The translations under genes were made by a program, and so were the position numbers. A stretch of 41,329 bases of DNA from NCBI GenBank assembly GCA_944381105.1, contig CALWJU010000013.1, forward strand, positions 1 to 41,329. Direction: 5' to 3'. Below, piece after piece: positions 33,929 to 41,329 of this stretch. Source of the stretch: an uncultured Clostridia bacterium. GTDB lineage: Bacteria; Bacillota; Clostridia; Christensenellales; UBA1242. The notes beneath the pieces are model-generated. The model made no database searches and had not been told where the DNA came from. It saw only the letters and a program-made list of their open reading frames with translations. Each line of letters opens with the position of its first letter. Within the stretch, counting starts at the first letter, position 1.

Positions 33929-34927
33929 ATGGAATTATCTGAACGCAAAAAGAAAATTCTTTGTATGGCAATTGAGGAGTATATTAAAGATTGCTCGCCA
34001 ATTACAAGTGGTGGAATCAAAGATTCGGCTTCACTCAATTGCTCTACTGCTACACTTAGAAGCGAACTTAATGCCTTAGAGGCTATGGGTTTTCTCAAAC
34101 AATTGCATACGTCAGGTGGACGAATACCTACTGCGCAGGGGTATCGCTACTATGTAGAGCATTTGCTTAGCAGTGCAAGTGCGACCGAGAGAGAACTTGA
34201 TGAGGTCAAAAGTCTTATAACAACTAAAACCAACTCTCTTAATGACATTGTTACAGGAATTGCGAAGATTGTATCAAAAGCCACAAACTATCCGACAGTA
34301 ATAATGGTAGATGGAGTAGACAACTTAGTTTTAACTGATTTTAAAATTATTCCATTACTTGAAGATAAATTGATGGTATTGATTGGAACGGTTGCAGGAT
34401 ATATCAATCAAACGCTAGATATTTCTGCCAGCGTAGAGGATTGTAACAATGCGTCTACCTACCTTACCAAACATTTTAAAGGCGAAACAATAGGATTCAT
34501 GATTGACAATATTGACCAGTTTGAAGAGGGTATGCACAGTGAAATAGAGGCTTTCGAGGGGGTTGTAAATAGTTTAATAGACGGCCTTAAAAAATTAAAT
34601 AGCCAACGCTTTCTTGATGTAAGACGAGAGGGTAGCGGTAGATTATTAGAAAACAAAAATGATGTAGAATCGGCTAAAAAGGTGCTAGATGTCTTAGATG
34701 ACGAAAAACAACTTTCTTCTATTATGGAACTTGAAGGAAAAGGAGATATTGAAGTTACCGTAGCGGAAGAGGGGGAAAGTTGTTCGGTTATCAAAGCGCC
34801 AATTAAGGTTGATGGTCGTCAATTAGCATCAATAGGAGTTATTGGACCACAAAGAATGGATTATGCGGGTATAGCCTCTGCGTTAAAGGTTGTTATAGAT
34901 AACCTGAATAACATAAAAGGAGAATAA
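33929..34927 (+). CDS. hrcA: Heat-inducible transcription repressor HrcA
   Basis: Repressor of class I heat-shock genes; it binds CIRCE and needs GroE chaperonin for activity in studied species. The 332 aa contain the N-terminal winged helix (MELSERKKKILCMAIEEYI, then SCSTATLRSELNALEAMGFL with the recognition helix and HTSGGRIPTAQGYRYYV), a GAF-like middle part and the C-terminal dimer region ending IGVIGPQRMDYAGIASAL. ATG at 33929 is preferred over an in-frame TTG at 33923, since AGAGG has good spacing only to the ATG. First gene of hrcA-grpE-dnaK-dnaJ. Confidence 0.97.
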   Translation: MELSERKKKILCMAIEEYIKDCSPITSGGIKDSASLNCSTATLRSELNALEAMGFLKQLHTSGGRIPTAQGYRYYVEHLLSSASATERELDEVKSLITTKTNSLNDIVTGIAKIVSKATNYPTVIMVDGVDNLVLTDFKIIPLLEDKLMVLIGTVAGYINQTLDISASVEDCNNASTYLTKHFKGETIGFMIDNIDQFEEGMHSEIEAFEGVVNSLIDGLKKLNSQRFLDVRREGSGRLLENKNDVESAKKVLDVLDDEKQLSSIMELEGKGDIEVTVAEEGESCSVIKAPIKVDGRQLASIGVIGPQRMDYAGIASALKVVIDNLNNIKGE

Positions 34928-35581
34928 ATGTCCGATATAAAAGAAAATGAAGTAAAGGATGACGATTGCAAATGTTCAAGCGGTTGTGATTGCAAAGGAG
35001 AATGCAATTGCAACAAAGAGCATAAATGCAATGAAGATTGTACTTGTGGTAATGAATGCAAAGAGGGTTGTTCATGCGGAGAATGTGATGAAAATTGCTC
35101 ATGCAATGAAGAAAATACCTGCAATGACCAATGTAATTGTCAAGAAAAAGAGGAAAATGACAAAGCAGTTGAGTATTTAAATCTTGCAAAGCAAGTTCAA
35201 GCCGACTTTGAAAATTTCAGACGTCATGCGATAGAGGATATAAAGCAGGCAAGACTTAGTGGACAGGCGTCAGTTATAGAGGTATTTTTACCTTGTCTTG
35301 ATACCTTCAAGGAAGCGAAAAAATCTATTACTGATGAAAACGTGCTAAAAGGTGTTGAAATGGTAGAAAATAGCATTTCCAATGCCTTAAAAAGCCTAGG
35401 AGTTGAAAAAATTCAATCAGTAGGCGAAAAATATAACCCACATCTGCATAATGTTATAGCAGTTATGAAAGATGAGGATAAAGAAAATGACGTTATCTTG
35501 GAGGAATATCAAGCGGGATATAAATTCCATGATAAAGTTATAAGATATGCAATAGTCTCAGTCAATAAAAAGGAGGATTAA
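34928..35581 (+). CDS. grpE: GrpE nucleotide exchange factor with a cysteine-rich N-terminal domain
   Basis: Exchange factor that releases ADP from DnaK. The 217 aa include a normal GrpE part from about residue 80: a long coiled-coil helix (AKQVQADFENFRRHAIEDIK), the four-helix region, and the beta-wing with SVGEKYNPHLHNVI and YKFHDKVIRYAIVSV. Residues 14-71 are exceptional: 18 cysteines in a regular CxC-x3-CxC pattern among acidic and Asn/Lys residues, like a metallothionein. Ordinary GrpE has a disordered, acidic, Cys-poor N-terminus here. The composition suggests binding of several metal ions or a redox-sensitive region. ATG directly follows the hrcA stop, with AAAGGAG inside hrcA. Confidence 0.95.
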   Translation: MSDIKENEVKDDDCKCSSGCDCKGECNCNKEHKCNEDCTCGNECKEGCSCGECDENCSCNEENTCNDQCNCQEKEENDKAVEYLNLAKQVQADFENFRRHAIEDIKQARLSGQASVIEVFLPCLDTFKEAKKSITDENVLKGVEMVENSISNALKSLGVEKIQSVGEKYNPHLHNVIAVMKDEDKENDVILEEYQAGYKFHDKVIRYAIVSVNKKED

Positions 35582-35584
35582 ATT

Positions 35585-37417
35585 ATGGGAAAAATTATTG
35601 GTATAGGCTTAGGAACAACAAATTCATGTGTAGCGGTAATGGAAGGCGGAAAACCAACCGTTATAGCAAATGCTGAGGGAGATCGTACCACTCCATCAGT
35701 TGTGGCATACACAAAAGAGGGAGAAAGACTTGTGGGCAAAGTTGCAAAAAGACAGGCAATAGTAAATGCTGAAAATACCGTTCAGTCAATCAAACGTGAA
35801 ATGGGTACAAATTATAAGGTAAAACTCAATGGCAAGGACTACACTCCACAAGAGATTTCTGCTATGATACTTTCAAAACTTAAAGCAGATGCTGAGAGTT
35901 ATCTTGGCGGTGCAGTTACACAGGCAGTTATAACTGTACCTGCATATTTTAATGATTCACAACGTCAAGCAACAAAGGATGCAGGAAAGATTGCTGGACT
36001 TGAAGTACTTAGAATTATAAACGAGCCAACAGCAGCCGCTCTTGCTTATGGTCTTGATAAGGGCGAAAACGCAAATCAAAAGATACTTGTTTACGACCTT
36101 GGTGGTGGAACATTCGATGTATCTATTCTTGAAATAGGTGATGGCGTATTTGAAGTTCTTTCTACTAATGGTAATACACGCCTTGGTGGAGACGACTTTG
36201 ATAATAGAATTATTGATCTTCTTGTTGAAGAATTTAAGAGAACAAACAACATTGACCTTACGCAAGATAAACTTGCTATGCAAAGACTTAAAGAGGCAGC
36301 AGAAAAAGCCAAGATTGACCTTTCTTCAACTCCAAAGACAACAATATCTCTTCCATTTATCTCTGCTGACGCAACAGGTCCTAAACATATGGAATATGAA
36401 CTTACTCGTGCAAAATTCGACTCAATCACAGAGGATCTTGTAAAAGAGACAATCGACTGTACAGTTAGAGCACTTGCAGACGCTAAACTTGATAAAAATC
36501 AAATTGATAAGGTTATCTTAGTAGGTGGTTCAACACGTATCCCTGCTGTTCAAGAGGCAGTTAAGAACTTCACAGGAAAAGAACCATACAAGGGTATCAA
36601 CCCAGACGAATGTGTTGCAGTTGGTGCTGCAATTCAGGCAGGTGTGCTTGGTGGAGAGGTTAAAGACGTTCTTCTTCTTGATGTAACCCCACTATCTCTC
36701 GGTATCGAGACACTAGGTGGCGTATTTACAAAACTTATTGAGAGAAATACTACTATTCCTACAAGAAAATCTCAAATTTTCTCAACCGCTGTTGATAACC
36801 AACCAGGTGTTGATATTCATGTTCTTCAAGGCGAAAGAGAATTTGCAAATCAAAACAAGACACTTGGAAGATTCCAACTTACAGATATTCCACCTGCTCC
36901 AAGAGGCGTGCCTCAAATAGAAGTTACCTTTGATATTGATGCAAATGGTATAGTTAAAGTTTCTGCAAAAGACCTTGGCACTAACAAGGAACAAAATATA
37001 ACAATTACTGCATCTTCAAACCTTAAAGAAGAGGATATCGAAAAGGCTATCAAAGAGGCAGAGGCTCACGCAGAAGAGGATAAGAAACGTAAGGAACTCG
37101 TTGAGACTAAGAACCAAGGCGACAACCTAGTTTATGGTCTTGAAAAGATGATTAAAGAGAATGGCGATAAACTCCAAGAGGACGATAAGAAAAAACTCCA
37201 AGACGCTATTGAAAAGGCTAAAACCGATATGGCAAGTGAGGACATTGATACAGTTAAGAAGGCTATCGACGAACTTACAAACGTATCAAATGGAATTGTG
37301 AGCAAGATGTACAATTCAGCAAATCCTAACGGTGCAACTGACAACAACAATGGAAATGGCAATAATGGTAACAATGGCTCAGATCCAGAAGTAGTTGTTG
37401 ATGACGATAATAAATAA
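35585..37417 (+). CDS. dnaK: Chaperone DnaK (Hsp70)
   Basis: ATP-dependent chaperone, 610 aa. The nucleotide-binding domain has the second phosphate motif [29 protein letters not shown], and the [14 protein letters not shown] adenosine motif. The linker is [12 protein letters not shown]. The substrate-binding domain and helical lid follow, and the tail is Asn/Gly-rich, ending EVVVDDDNK. One key residue is unusual: the first phosphate motif reads GIGLGTTNS, with Gly8 where Hsp70 proteins have Asp (GIDLGTTNS), a residue that helps position Mg/K with the nucleotide. AAGGAGG lies before ATG, 3 nt after grpE. Confidence 0.98.
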   Translation: MGKIIGIGLGTTNSCVAVMEGGKPTVIANAEGDRTTPSVVAYTKEGERLVGKVAKRQAIVNAENTVQSIKREMGTNYKVKLNGKDYTPQEISAMILSKLKADAESYLGGAVTQAVITVPAYFNDSQRQATKDAGKIAGLEVLRIINEPTAAALAYGLDKGENANQKILVYDLGGGTFDVSILEIGDGVFEVLSTNGNTRLGGDDFDNRIIDLLVEEFKRTNNIDLTQDKLAMQRLKEAAEKAKIDLSSTPKTTISLPFISADATGPKHMEYELTRAKFDSITEDLVKETIDCTVRALADAKLDKNQIDKVILVGGSTRIPAVQEAVKNFTGKEPYKGINPDECVAVGAAIQAGVLGGEVKDVLLLDVTPLSLGIETLGGVFTKLIERNTTIPTRKSQIFSTAVDNQPGVDIHVLQGEREFANQNKTLGRFQLTDIPPAPRGVPQIEVTFDIDANGIVKVSAKDLGTNKEQNITITASSNLKEEDIEKAIKEAEAHAEEDKKRKELVETKNQGDNLVYGLEKMIKENGDKLQEDDKKKLQDAIEKAKTDMASEDIDTVKKAIDELTNVSNGIVSKMYNSANPNGATDNNNGNGNNGNNGSDPEVVVDDDNK

Positions 37418-37434
37418 TAGTTGTTGGTCATAGT

Positions 37435-37473
37435 TTTAAAGAAAGTCGACGTATTTTAAAACCGTTCTTTAAA
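37435..37473 (+). repeat. Stem-loop 1 between dnaK and dnaJ
   Basis: TTTAAAGAA and TTCTTTAAA are perfectly complementary over 9 bp with a 21-nt loop, starting 18 nt after the dnaK stop. There is no T tract, so it is not a classical terminator. Confidence 0.65.
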
Positions 37474-37478
37474 TAACG

Positions 37479-37561
37479 CAAACTGTGATGATAAAATTTT
37501 ACTACCATAAAATTTTATAAATTCTGACGAATTTGCGTGATACTCACGCCATCACAGTTTG
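37479..37561 (+). repeat. Branched stem-loop 2 between dnaK and dnaJ
   Basis: CAAACTGTGATG and CATCACAGTTTG form a perfect 12-bp stem. Inside are two copies of the self-complementary TAAAATTTTA (37492-37501 and 37508-37517) that can pair, and hairpin GCGTGA-TAC-TCACGC (37535-37549). It is a three-way-junction-like structure within the operon. Confidence 0.7.
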
Positions 37562-37590
37562 GAAACCACTTTCGCTTAGTGTAACCTTAG

Positions 37591-37607
37591 GTTGTGCTTG
37601 ACACAAC
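37591..37607 (+). repeat. Stem-loop 3 before dnaJ
   Basis: GTTGTG, a 5-nt loop and CACAAC, a perfect 6-bp hairpin, 37 nt before the dnaJ start codon. Third structure in a row in this 227-nt gap. Confidence 0.5.
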
Positions 37608-37644
37608 TACCGATTTTACAACAATAAAAATAAAAGGAAAGATA

Positions 37645-38769
37645 ATGGCAAATAAAGATTATTATTCAGTGCTTGGTGTAGATAAGAATGCGAGTGAAGA
37701 TGAAATTAAGTCGGCATATAGAAGACTAGCAAAAAAATATCACCCAGACATTAACAAGACTCCAGAAGCACAAGAAAAGTTTAAAGATATAAACGAAGCA
37801 TATGAAGTTCTCGGCGACCCTAAGAAAAGGGCGAACTACGACCAATTTGGTTCTGCTGATGGCAATCCATTTGGAGCAGGAGGCGGAGCAGGTGGTGCTG
37901 GTGGCTTTGGCGATTTCTTCGGTGGTGGCGGTGGCTTTTCAGATATTTTCTCGGATATCTTTTCTGCTTTCGGCGGAAGTCGAGGGGAAAAGGTTCGTGA
38001 AAGAGGTGCAGATATAAACATCGCTGTCAATTTAACTTTTGAAGAAGCATGTTTTGGATGCACTAAAAATATTACAATAGCAAAACAGGATAAATGTACC
38101 GCATGTAATGGTACAGGTGCTAAAAACGGACGAGAATTTTCAACTTGTCCTGAGTGTAATGGTGTAGGACGAGTTCGTTATCAACAAAATACACTTTTTG
38201 GCACTACAATTCGAGAAGCAAATTGTCCTAGATGTAATGGCAGTGGAAAGATTATCAAAGAAAAATGTAGTGAGTGTAACGGGAAAGGCGTTAAAAAGAC
38301 AAATAAGACAATTCAAGTTAAATTTCCAGCAGGCATAGATAATGACCAAACTCTTCGAATGAGAGGAGAGGGTAATTCGCCTAGCGGAAACGGTGTAAAT
38401 GGCGACCTTAATATAAAAGTATCTGTAAGCCCTCATAAGATACTTGTAAGAAAAGGCAAAGATTTATACCTTGATTTGTACCTTCCTTTCACAACTACAC
38501 TGCTCGGCGGTAAGGTTGATATACCAACGCTAGAAGGCAAATATACTCTGACCATACCAGAACTCACTCCAAGCGGAACAGTTATGCGAATAAAAAATAA
38601 AGGTGTTAAAGAACTTAATAAAGAGAGTAGAGGAGACATACTAGTAACTATTAAGGCAGAGACGCCAAAAAGCCTAGATAAACAGACAAAAGCCAAGTTG
38701 CAGGAACTTGCTAAGGATATAGGCGACAATTCTTATATAAAATATAATAATTATTTAAAGAAAATGTAA
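37645..38769 (+). CDS. dnaJ: Chaperone DnaJ (Hsp40, type I)
   Basis: Co-chaperone that delivers substrates to DnaK and stimulates its ATPase. The 374 aa are arranged as J domain (residues 1-70, with the HPD tripeptide in YHPDINKTP), a long Gly/Phe-rich region (about 75-120), four zinc-binding CxxCxGxG repeats ([32 protein letters not shown]), then two beta client-binding domains and the dimerisation end. The ATG at 37645 has AAAAGGAAAG upstream and gives the canonical [11 protein letters not shown]; the upstream in-frame TTG at 37594 adds non-family residues within stem-loop 3. The gene is separated from dnaK by three stem-loops. Confidence 0.98.
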   Translation: MANKDYYSVLGVDKNASEDEIKSAYRRLAKKYHPDINKTPEAQEKFKDINEAYEVLGDPKKRANYDQFGSADGNPFGAGGGAGGAGGFGDFFGGGGGFSDIFSDIFSAFGGSRGEKVRERGADINIAVNLTFEEACFGCTKNITIAKQDKCTACNGTGAKNGREFSTCPECNGVGRVRYQQNTLFGTTIREANCPRCNGSGKIIKEKCSECNGKGVKKTNKTIQVKFPAGIDNDQTLRMRGEGNSPSGNGVNGDLNIKVSVSPHKILVRKGKDLYLDLYLPFTTTLLGGKVDIPTLEGKYTLTIPELTPSGTVMRIKNKGVKELNKESRGDILVTIKAETPKSLDKQTKAKLQELAKDIGDNSYIKYNNYLKKM

Positions 38770-38793
38770 AAACGACATAATATTCTAAATAAA

Positions 38794-38827
38794 AAATATC
38801 TGACATTATTTTGCCAGATATTTTTTT
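38794..38827 (+). terminator. Intrinsic terminator of the heat-shock operon
   Basis: AAATATCTG and CAGATATTT form a 9-bp perfect stem with a 12-nt loop, and a T7 run follows. It also lies just beyond the 3' end of the convergent LRR gene. Confidence 0.85.
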
Positions 38828-38845
38828 ACTAAATAAGATCTACAA

Positions 38846-41329
38846 TTATCTTATAGTCATATAGCCGTATGCGCCAAGTTCTTCACTATATCCTGCAAAG
38901 GCATATAGATAAGATATGTTTTGTGAATTGAAATTTGGAAGGCTTGTACAACCATTGAACATATTGCCACCTGATGTTACATTTTGATTAGTCCAACCCA
39001 GTCCAGTCTCTTCAATATACTCTGAAATATAGATTGTTTGAAGACTTGTGCAACCTCTAAACATATCTTGCATTGATGTTACATCATGAGTATTAAATGA
39101 GGAGATATCAATGCTTGTAAGGCTTGTACAATTATAGAACATTCCTTCCAAAGTGGTAACCAACGATGTATTAAATGAAGTAAGGTCAATGTTTGATAGG
39201 TTTGAGCATCCATAAAACATATATGAAATATCGACTAAACTTGAAGTATCCCATGCGTCTATGCCTATTATGTCAGTCAAACTTGAACATCCGTAGAATG
39301 TGTAGTTCATGTATGCAACATTTGAGGTGTCCCAACCTGTAAGATTTATAGACCTAAGAGCAGTGCAGTTTTGGAAGAGTCCTGCTCCTGTCCAATCGCT
39401 ATTTCTAAAAGTTGTTAAACTTGAAGTGTTCCAATTTGATAGATCCAGGGAAGTAAGTGAAGCACATCCGTAAAATAATCCAGAGAATGAAGTAACATTT
39501 GAAGTATTTAATTCTTCAAGACCAACGATAGTTGTAAGATTTGTGCAACCATAAAATACATTTTCGAACCTTGTAACGTTGCTAATATTCCATCCGCTTA
39601 AATTTATATATTCAAGGGATGAGCATCCTGTAAATAGACTGCCTCTGTTATTGTAGTTTTCGCCGTATATTTGTGTTATATTTGATACATCCCAATTTGA
39701 TAGGTCAAGCGAGGTAAGAGATGAGCAGTATGCAAACATTCCACCTAAGTTGTTGCCTTGCGAAATAGTAACAACACTCGATGTATTTATATTTCCGATA
39801 CCAACGATTGTGGCAAGATTTGTACATGTGTTAAACATGCTAGCAAGATTTGTTACATTTGAGGTGTTAAACATTGATATATCAATCGAAACAAGAGAGG
39901 TACAATTCATAAACATGGCTTGCATTGATGTTACATTTTCAAATGTGCAGTCAGGACCAAAAGTTAACTCTTGTAAGTTATAACAATTTCTGAACATTCC
40001 CCATCCACCATTGTATTCGTCATGACAAACCATAGTAGTCGCTCTTGTGTTCCAACTTGATAAATCTAATTTTTCAAGAGAGTTGCAGTTATAGAACATT
40101 CCAGTCATTCTTATAACATTATCGGTAACAAAATTCTCTATTCCGATTATTTCAACAAGATTTGTACAATTATAGAACATATGATTCATTCCAGTTGCAC
40201 TTGATGTATTCCAGCCACTAAGGTCAAGCGAGGTAAGAGATGAGCAATTTTGGAATGTTCCGTTAGAATTTGAATATTGATTTGCACCAAAGGAGACAAC
40301 ATTTGAAACGTCAAGTTGGTTTAAGTTGTAAATATTTTCAAGGTTTGTGCAGTTGTTAAAAAGACCTGACATATTGGTAACATTTCCTGTTTCAAGAGGT
40401 CCTACATCTATCGAGGTAAAAGTTGTATCGCTAAACATATACGCCATATCTGTAACACTTGATGTATCAAGTGGAGTAAGGTCTATTTCAGCGAGGGATG
40501 AACAATTACTAAACATATTATTCATATTTGTAACATGAGAAGTATCAAAGTTGCTTAAATTTATTTCAGTAAGAGCCGAGCAACCATTAAACATATTGGT
40601 CATATTTGTTACCGAAGAGGTGTCAAGTGTTGATAGGTTAAGGTTTTCAAGAGATGAACATCTTCTAAACATTTCAGACATGTTCGTTACGTTTGTTGTT
40701 ACAAAGGTAGATAAATCTATTGTTTCAAGCGATTGACATGAGTAAAACATACCAGCCATATTTGTAACAGAAGAAGTATCAAAATTCCCCATATTAATGC
40801 TTTCAAGCCTAGTACAACCATAAAACAGATGATTCATATCACGAACAGTAGAGGTATTCCAGTAAGACAGATCTAAACTTGTAAGAGAAGAGCAGTTACT
40901 AAATAAATACGACATAGAAGATACACTCTCTGTGCTAAAATGCGAAAAGTCTATTTCTGTAAGAGAACCACATCCAGCAAACATTTGTCCCATGTTATAT
41001 ACGTTGCTAGTATCAAAGTTTGTTAAGTCAACAGATTGAAGAGAAGCACAATGGTAAAAGAAATTAGACAAACTTGCAGTTAAATCGGTCAATTGAAAGT
41101 TGTTAAAGACAATTTCCTCGCATGCGTTCAATCTGTCAAAAGCGTTAGACATGTCATAACTAGCGATTATATCTTCATCTGATAGAATATAGACTGTTGT
41201 TCCCCCCCCCGCATTTGAGATTCGGTAGAGTTCCACATTGGTTGTATCCCAAAGCAATGTTGAGCCAACAACTCCTTCAATGACATTTACACCATCGACA
41301 ACATATGTACAATTTAAAATCTCTTCTTC
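38846..41329 (-). CDS. BspA-family leucine-rich repeat surface protein (DUF285 type), 5' end outside the window
   Basis: Partial gene: the frame stays open to the right edge, so start codon and any signal peptide are not visible; 827 residues are seen. Most consist of 23-25-residue repeats of the form LxxIDLSxFDTSNVTNMxxMFxxC, the DUF285/BspA LRR class also found in Mycoplasma and gut anaerobes, about 25 copies. Repeats vary between the SNVTNM, SSVTNM and STxVxDM forms. The visible C-terminus (GYSEELGAYGYMTIR) has no anchor. A run of nine G on the coding strand (41202-41210) lies within codons for a Gly-rich loop in the N-terminal part. A TTG at 41257 is not a true start. The LRR class differs from the LRR_5 genes elsewhere in the window. 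Confidence 0.88.
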   Translation of the reverse strand, partial: EEEILNCTYVVDGVNVIEGVVGSTLLWDTTNVELYRISNAGGGTTVYILSDEDIIASYDMSNAFDRLNACEEIVFNNFQLTDLTASLSNFFYHCASLQSVDLTNFDTSNVYNMGQMFAGCGSLTEIDFSHFSTESVSSMSYLFSNCSSLTSLDLSYWNTSTVRDMNHLFYGCTRLESINMGNFDTSSVTNMAGMFYSCQSLETIDLSTFVTTNVTNMSEMFRRCSSLENLNLSTLDTSSVTNMTNMFNGCSALTEINLSNFDTSHVTNMNNMFSNCSSLAEIDLTPLDTSSVTDMAYMFSDTTFTSIDVGPLETGNVTNMSGLFNNCTNLENIYNLNQLDVSNVVSFGANQYSNSNGTFQNCSSLTSLDLSGWNTSSATGMNHMFYNCTNLVEIIGIENFVTDNVIRMTGMFYNCNSLEKLDLSSWNTRATTMVCHDEYNGGWGMFRNCYNLQELTFGPDCTFENVTSMQAMFMNCTSLVSIDISMFNTSNVTNLASMFNTCTNLATIVGIGNINTSSVVTISQGNNLGGMFAYCSSLTSLDLSNWDVSNITQIYGENYNNRGSLFTGCSSLEYINLSGWNISNVTRFENVFYGCTNLTTIVGLEELNTSNVTSFSGLFYGCASLTSLDLSNWNTSSLTTFRNSDWTGAGLFQNCTALRSINLTGWDTSNVAYMNYTFYGCSSLTDIIGIDAWDTSSLVDISYMFYGCSNLSNIDLTSFNTSLVTTLEGMFYNCTSLTSIDISSFNTHDVTSMQDMFRGCTSLQTIYISEYIEETGLGWTNQNVTSGGNMFNGCTSLPNFNSQNISYLYAFAGYSEELGAYGYMTIR
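41202..41210 (-). repeat. G9 homopolymer in a surface-protein gene
   Basis: Nine consecutive C on the plus strand (G on the coding strand), unique in this AT-rich window. The frame is open on both sides, so the gene is in phase in this assembly; loss or gain of one base would truncate it. Confidence 0.85.

Noticed and set aside
37594..37644. Earlier dnaJ start
   Set aside because: The frame there starts at TTG within a hairpin, and DnaJ proteins begin at the MANKDYY-type sequence.
41255..41257. TTG as start of the rightmost LRR gene
   Set aside because: The frame remains open for 24 more codons to the window edge, and there is no ribosome binding site or signal peptide at this TTG.

Overview
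The window looks like a piece of chromosome from an anaerobic, endospore-forming, low-GC Firmicute, most likely an uncultured gut-type member of the Clostridia. The reasons are the order ftsA-ftsZ-spoIIGA-sigE-sigG, Prp next to an L27 with a cleavable N-terminal extension, a YlmC/YmxH-type sporulation protein, CIRCE-controlled hrcA-grpE-dnaK-dnaJ, feoAB, AGGAG-type ribosome binding sites, strongly AT-rich DNA, and several large leucine-rich-repeat (BspA-like) surface proteins typical of host-associated anaerobes. The placement below class is inference. No rRNA, tRNA, CRISPR array, insertion sequence or prophage was seen.

Layout. 1-2.7 kb: a membrane-anchored BspA-type LRR protein. 2.8-11.5 kb: a wall, division and sporulation block (murA-ftsQ, an opposite-strand ADP-ribosylglycohydrolase, ftsA, ftsZ, spoIIGA-sigE, sigG). 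11.6-13.5 kb: a second LRR protein. 13.6-18.8 kb: the str operon (rpsL, rpsG, fusA, tuf) with a long structured leader and an unusual repeat-filled spacer before fusA. 18.8-19.8 kb: a small unknown gene behind tuf and a probably broken gene. 20-22 kb: sepF-lspA-pseudouridine synthase, overlapping genes. 22-23.2 kb, minus strand: two tandem PH-like paralogs and a tiny cysteine/glycine-rich hydrophobic protein. 23.5-27.8 kb: a 1423-residue Ig-repeat surface protein. 28-29.6 kb: rplU-prp-rpmA, a YmxH-type gene and a small unknown. 29.9-32.8 kb: nrdR divergent from feoAB. 33-33.6 kb: a secreted or anchored small protein. 33.8-38.8 kb: the heat-shock operon. 38.8 kb to the end, minus strand: a DUF285-type BspA protein that is open to the right edge of the window, so its start is not seen.

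How the genes work together. MurA makes a peptidoglycan precursor. FtsQ, FtsA, FtsZ and SepF build the divisome, and FtsA here seems to lack its usual membrane anchor while SepF has one. SpoIIGA processes pro-SigE, and SigE and SigG drive sporulation. The str genes, L21/Prp/L27 and the pseudouridine synthase serve the ribosome. HrcA, GrpE, DnaK and DnaJ form the chaperone system and its repressor. LspA, the LRR proteins and the Ig-repeat protein concern the envelope.

The observations most worth a second look are: GrpE with an 18-cysteine metallothionein-like N-terminal segment; DnaK with Gly in place of the usual first-motif Asp; a G9 tract inside the rightmost surface-protein gene (possible phase variation); an rpsL leader whose four arms can form either an anti-terminator or a terminator; three consecutive stem-loops between dnaK and dnaJ; a repeat-rich structured spacer between rpsG and fusA; a perfect palindrome filling the ftsA promoter spacer; and several SD-less genes with a -10 box directly upstream of the start codon.
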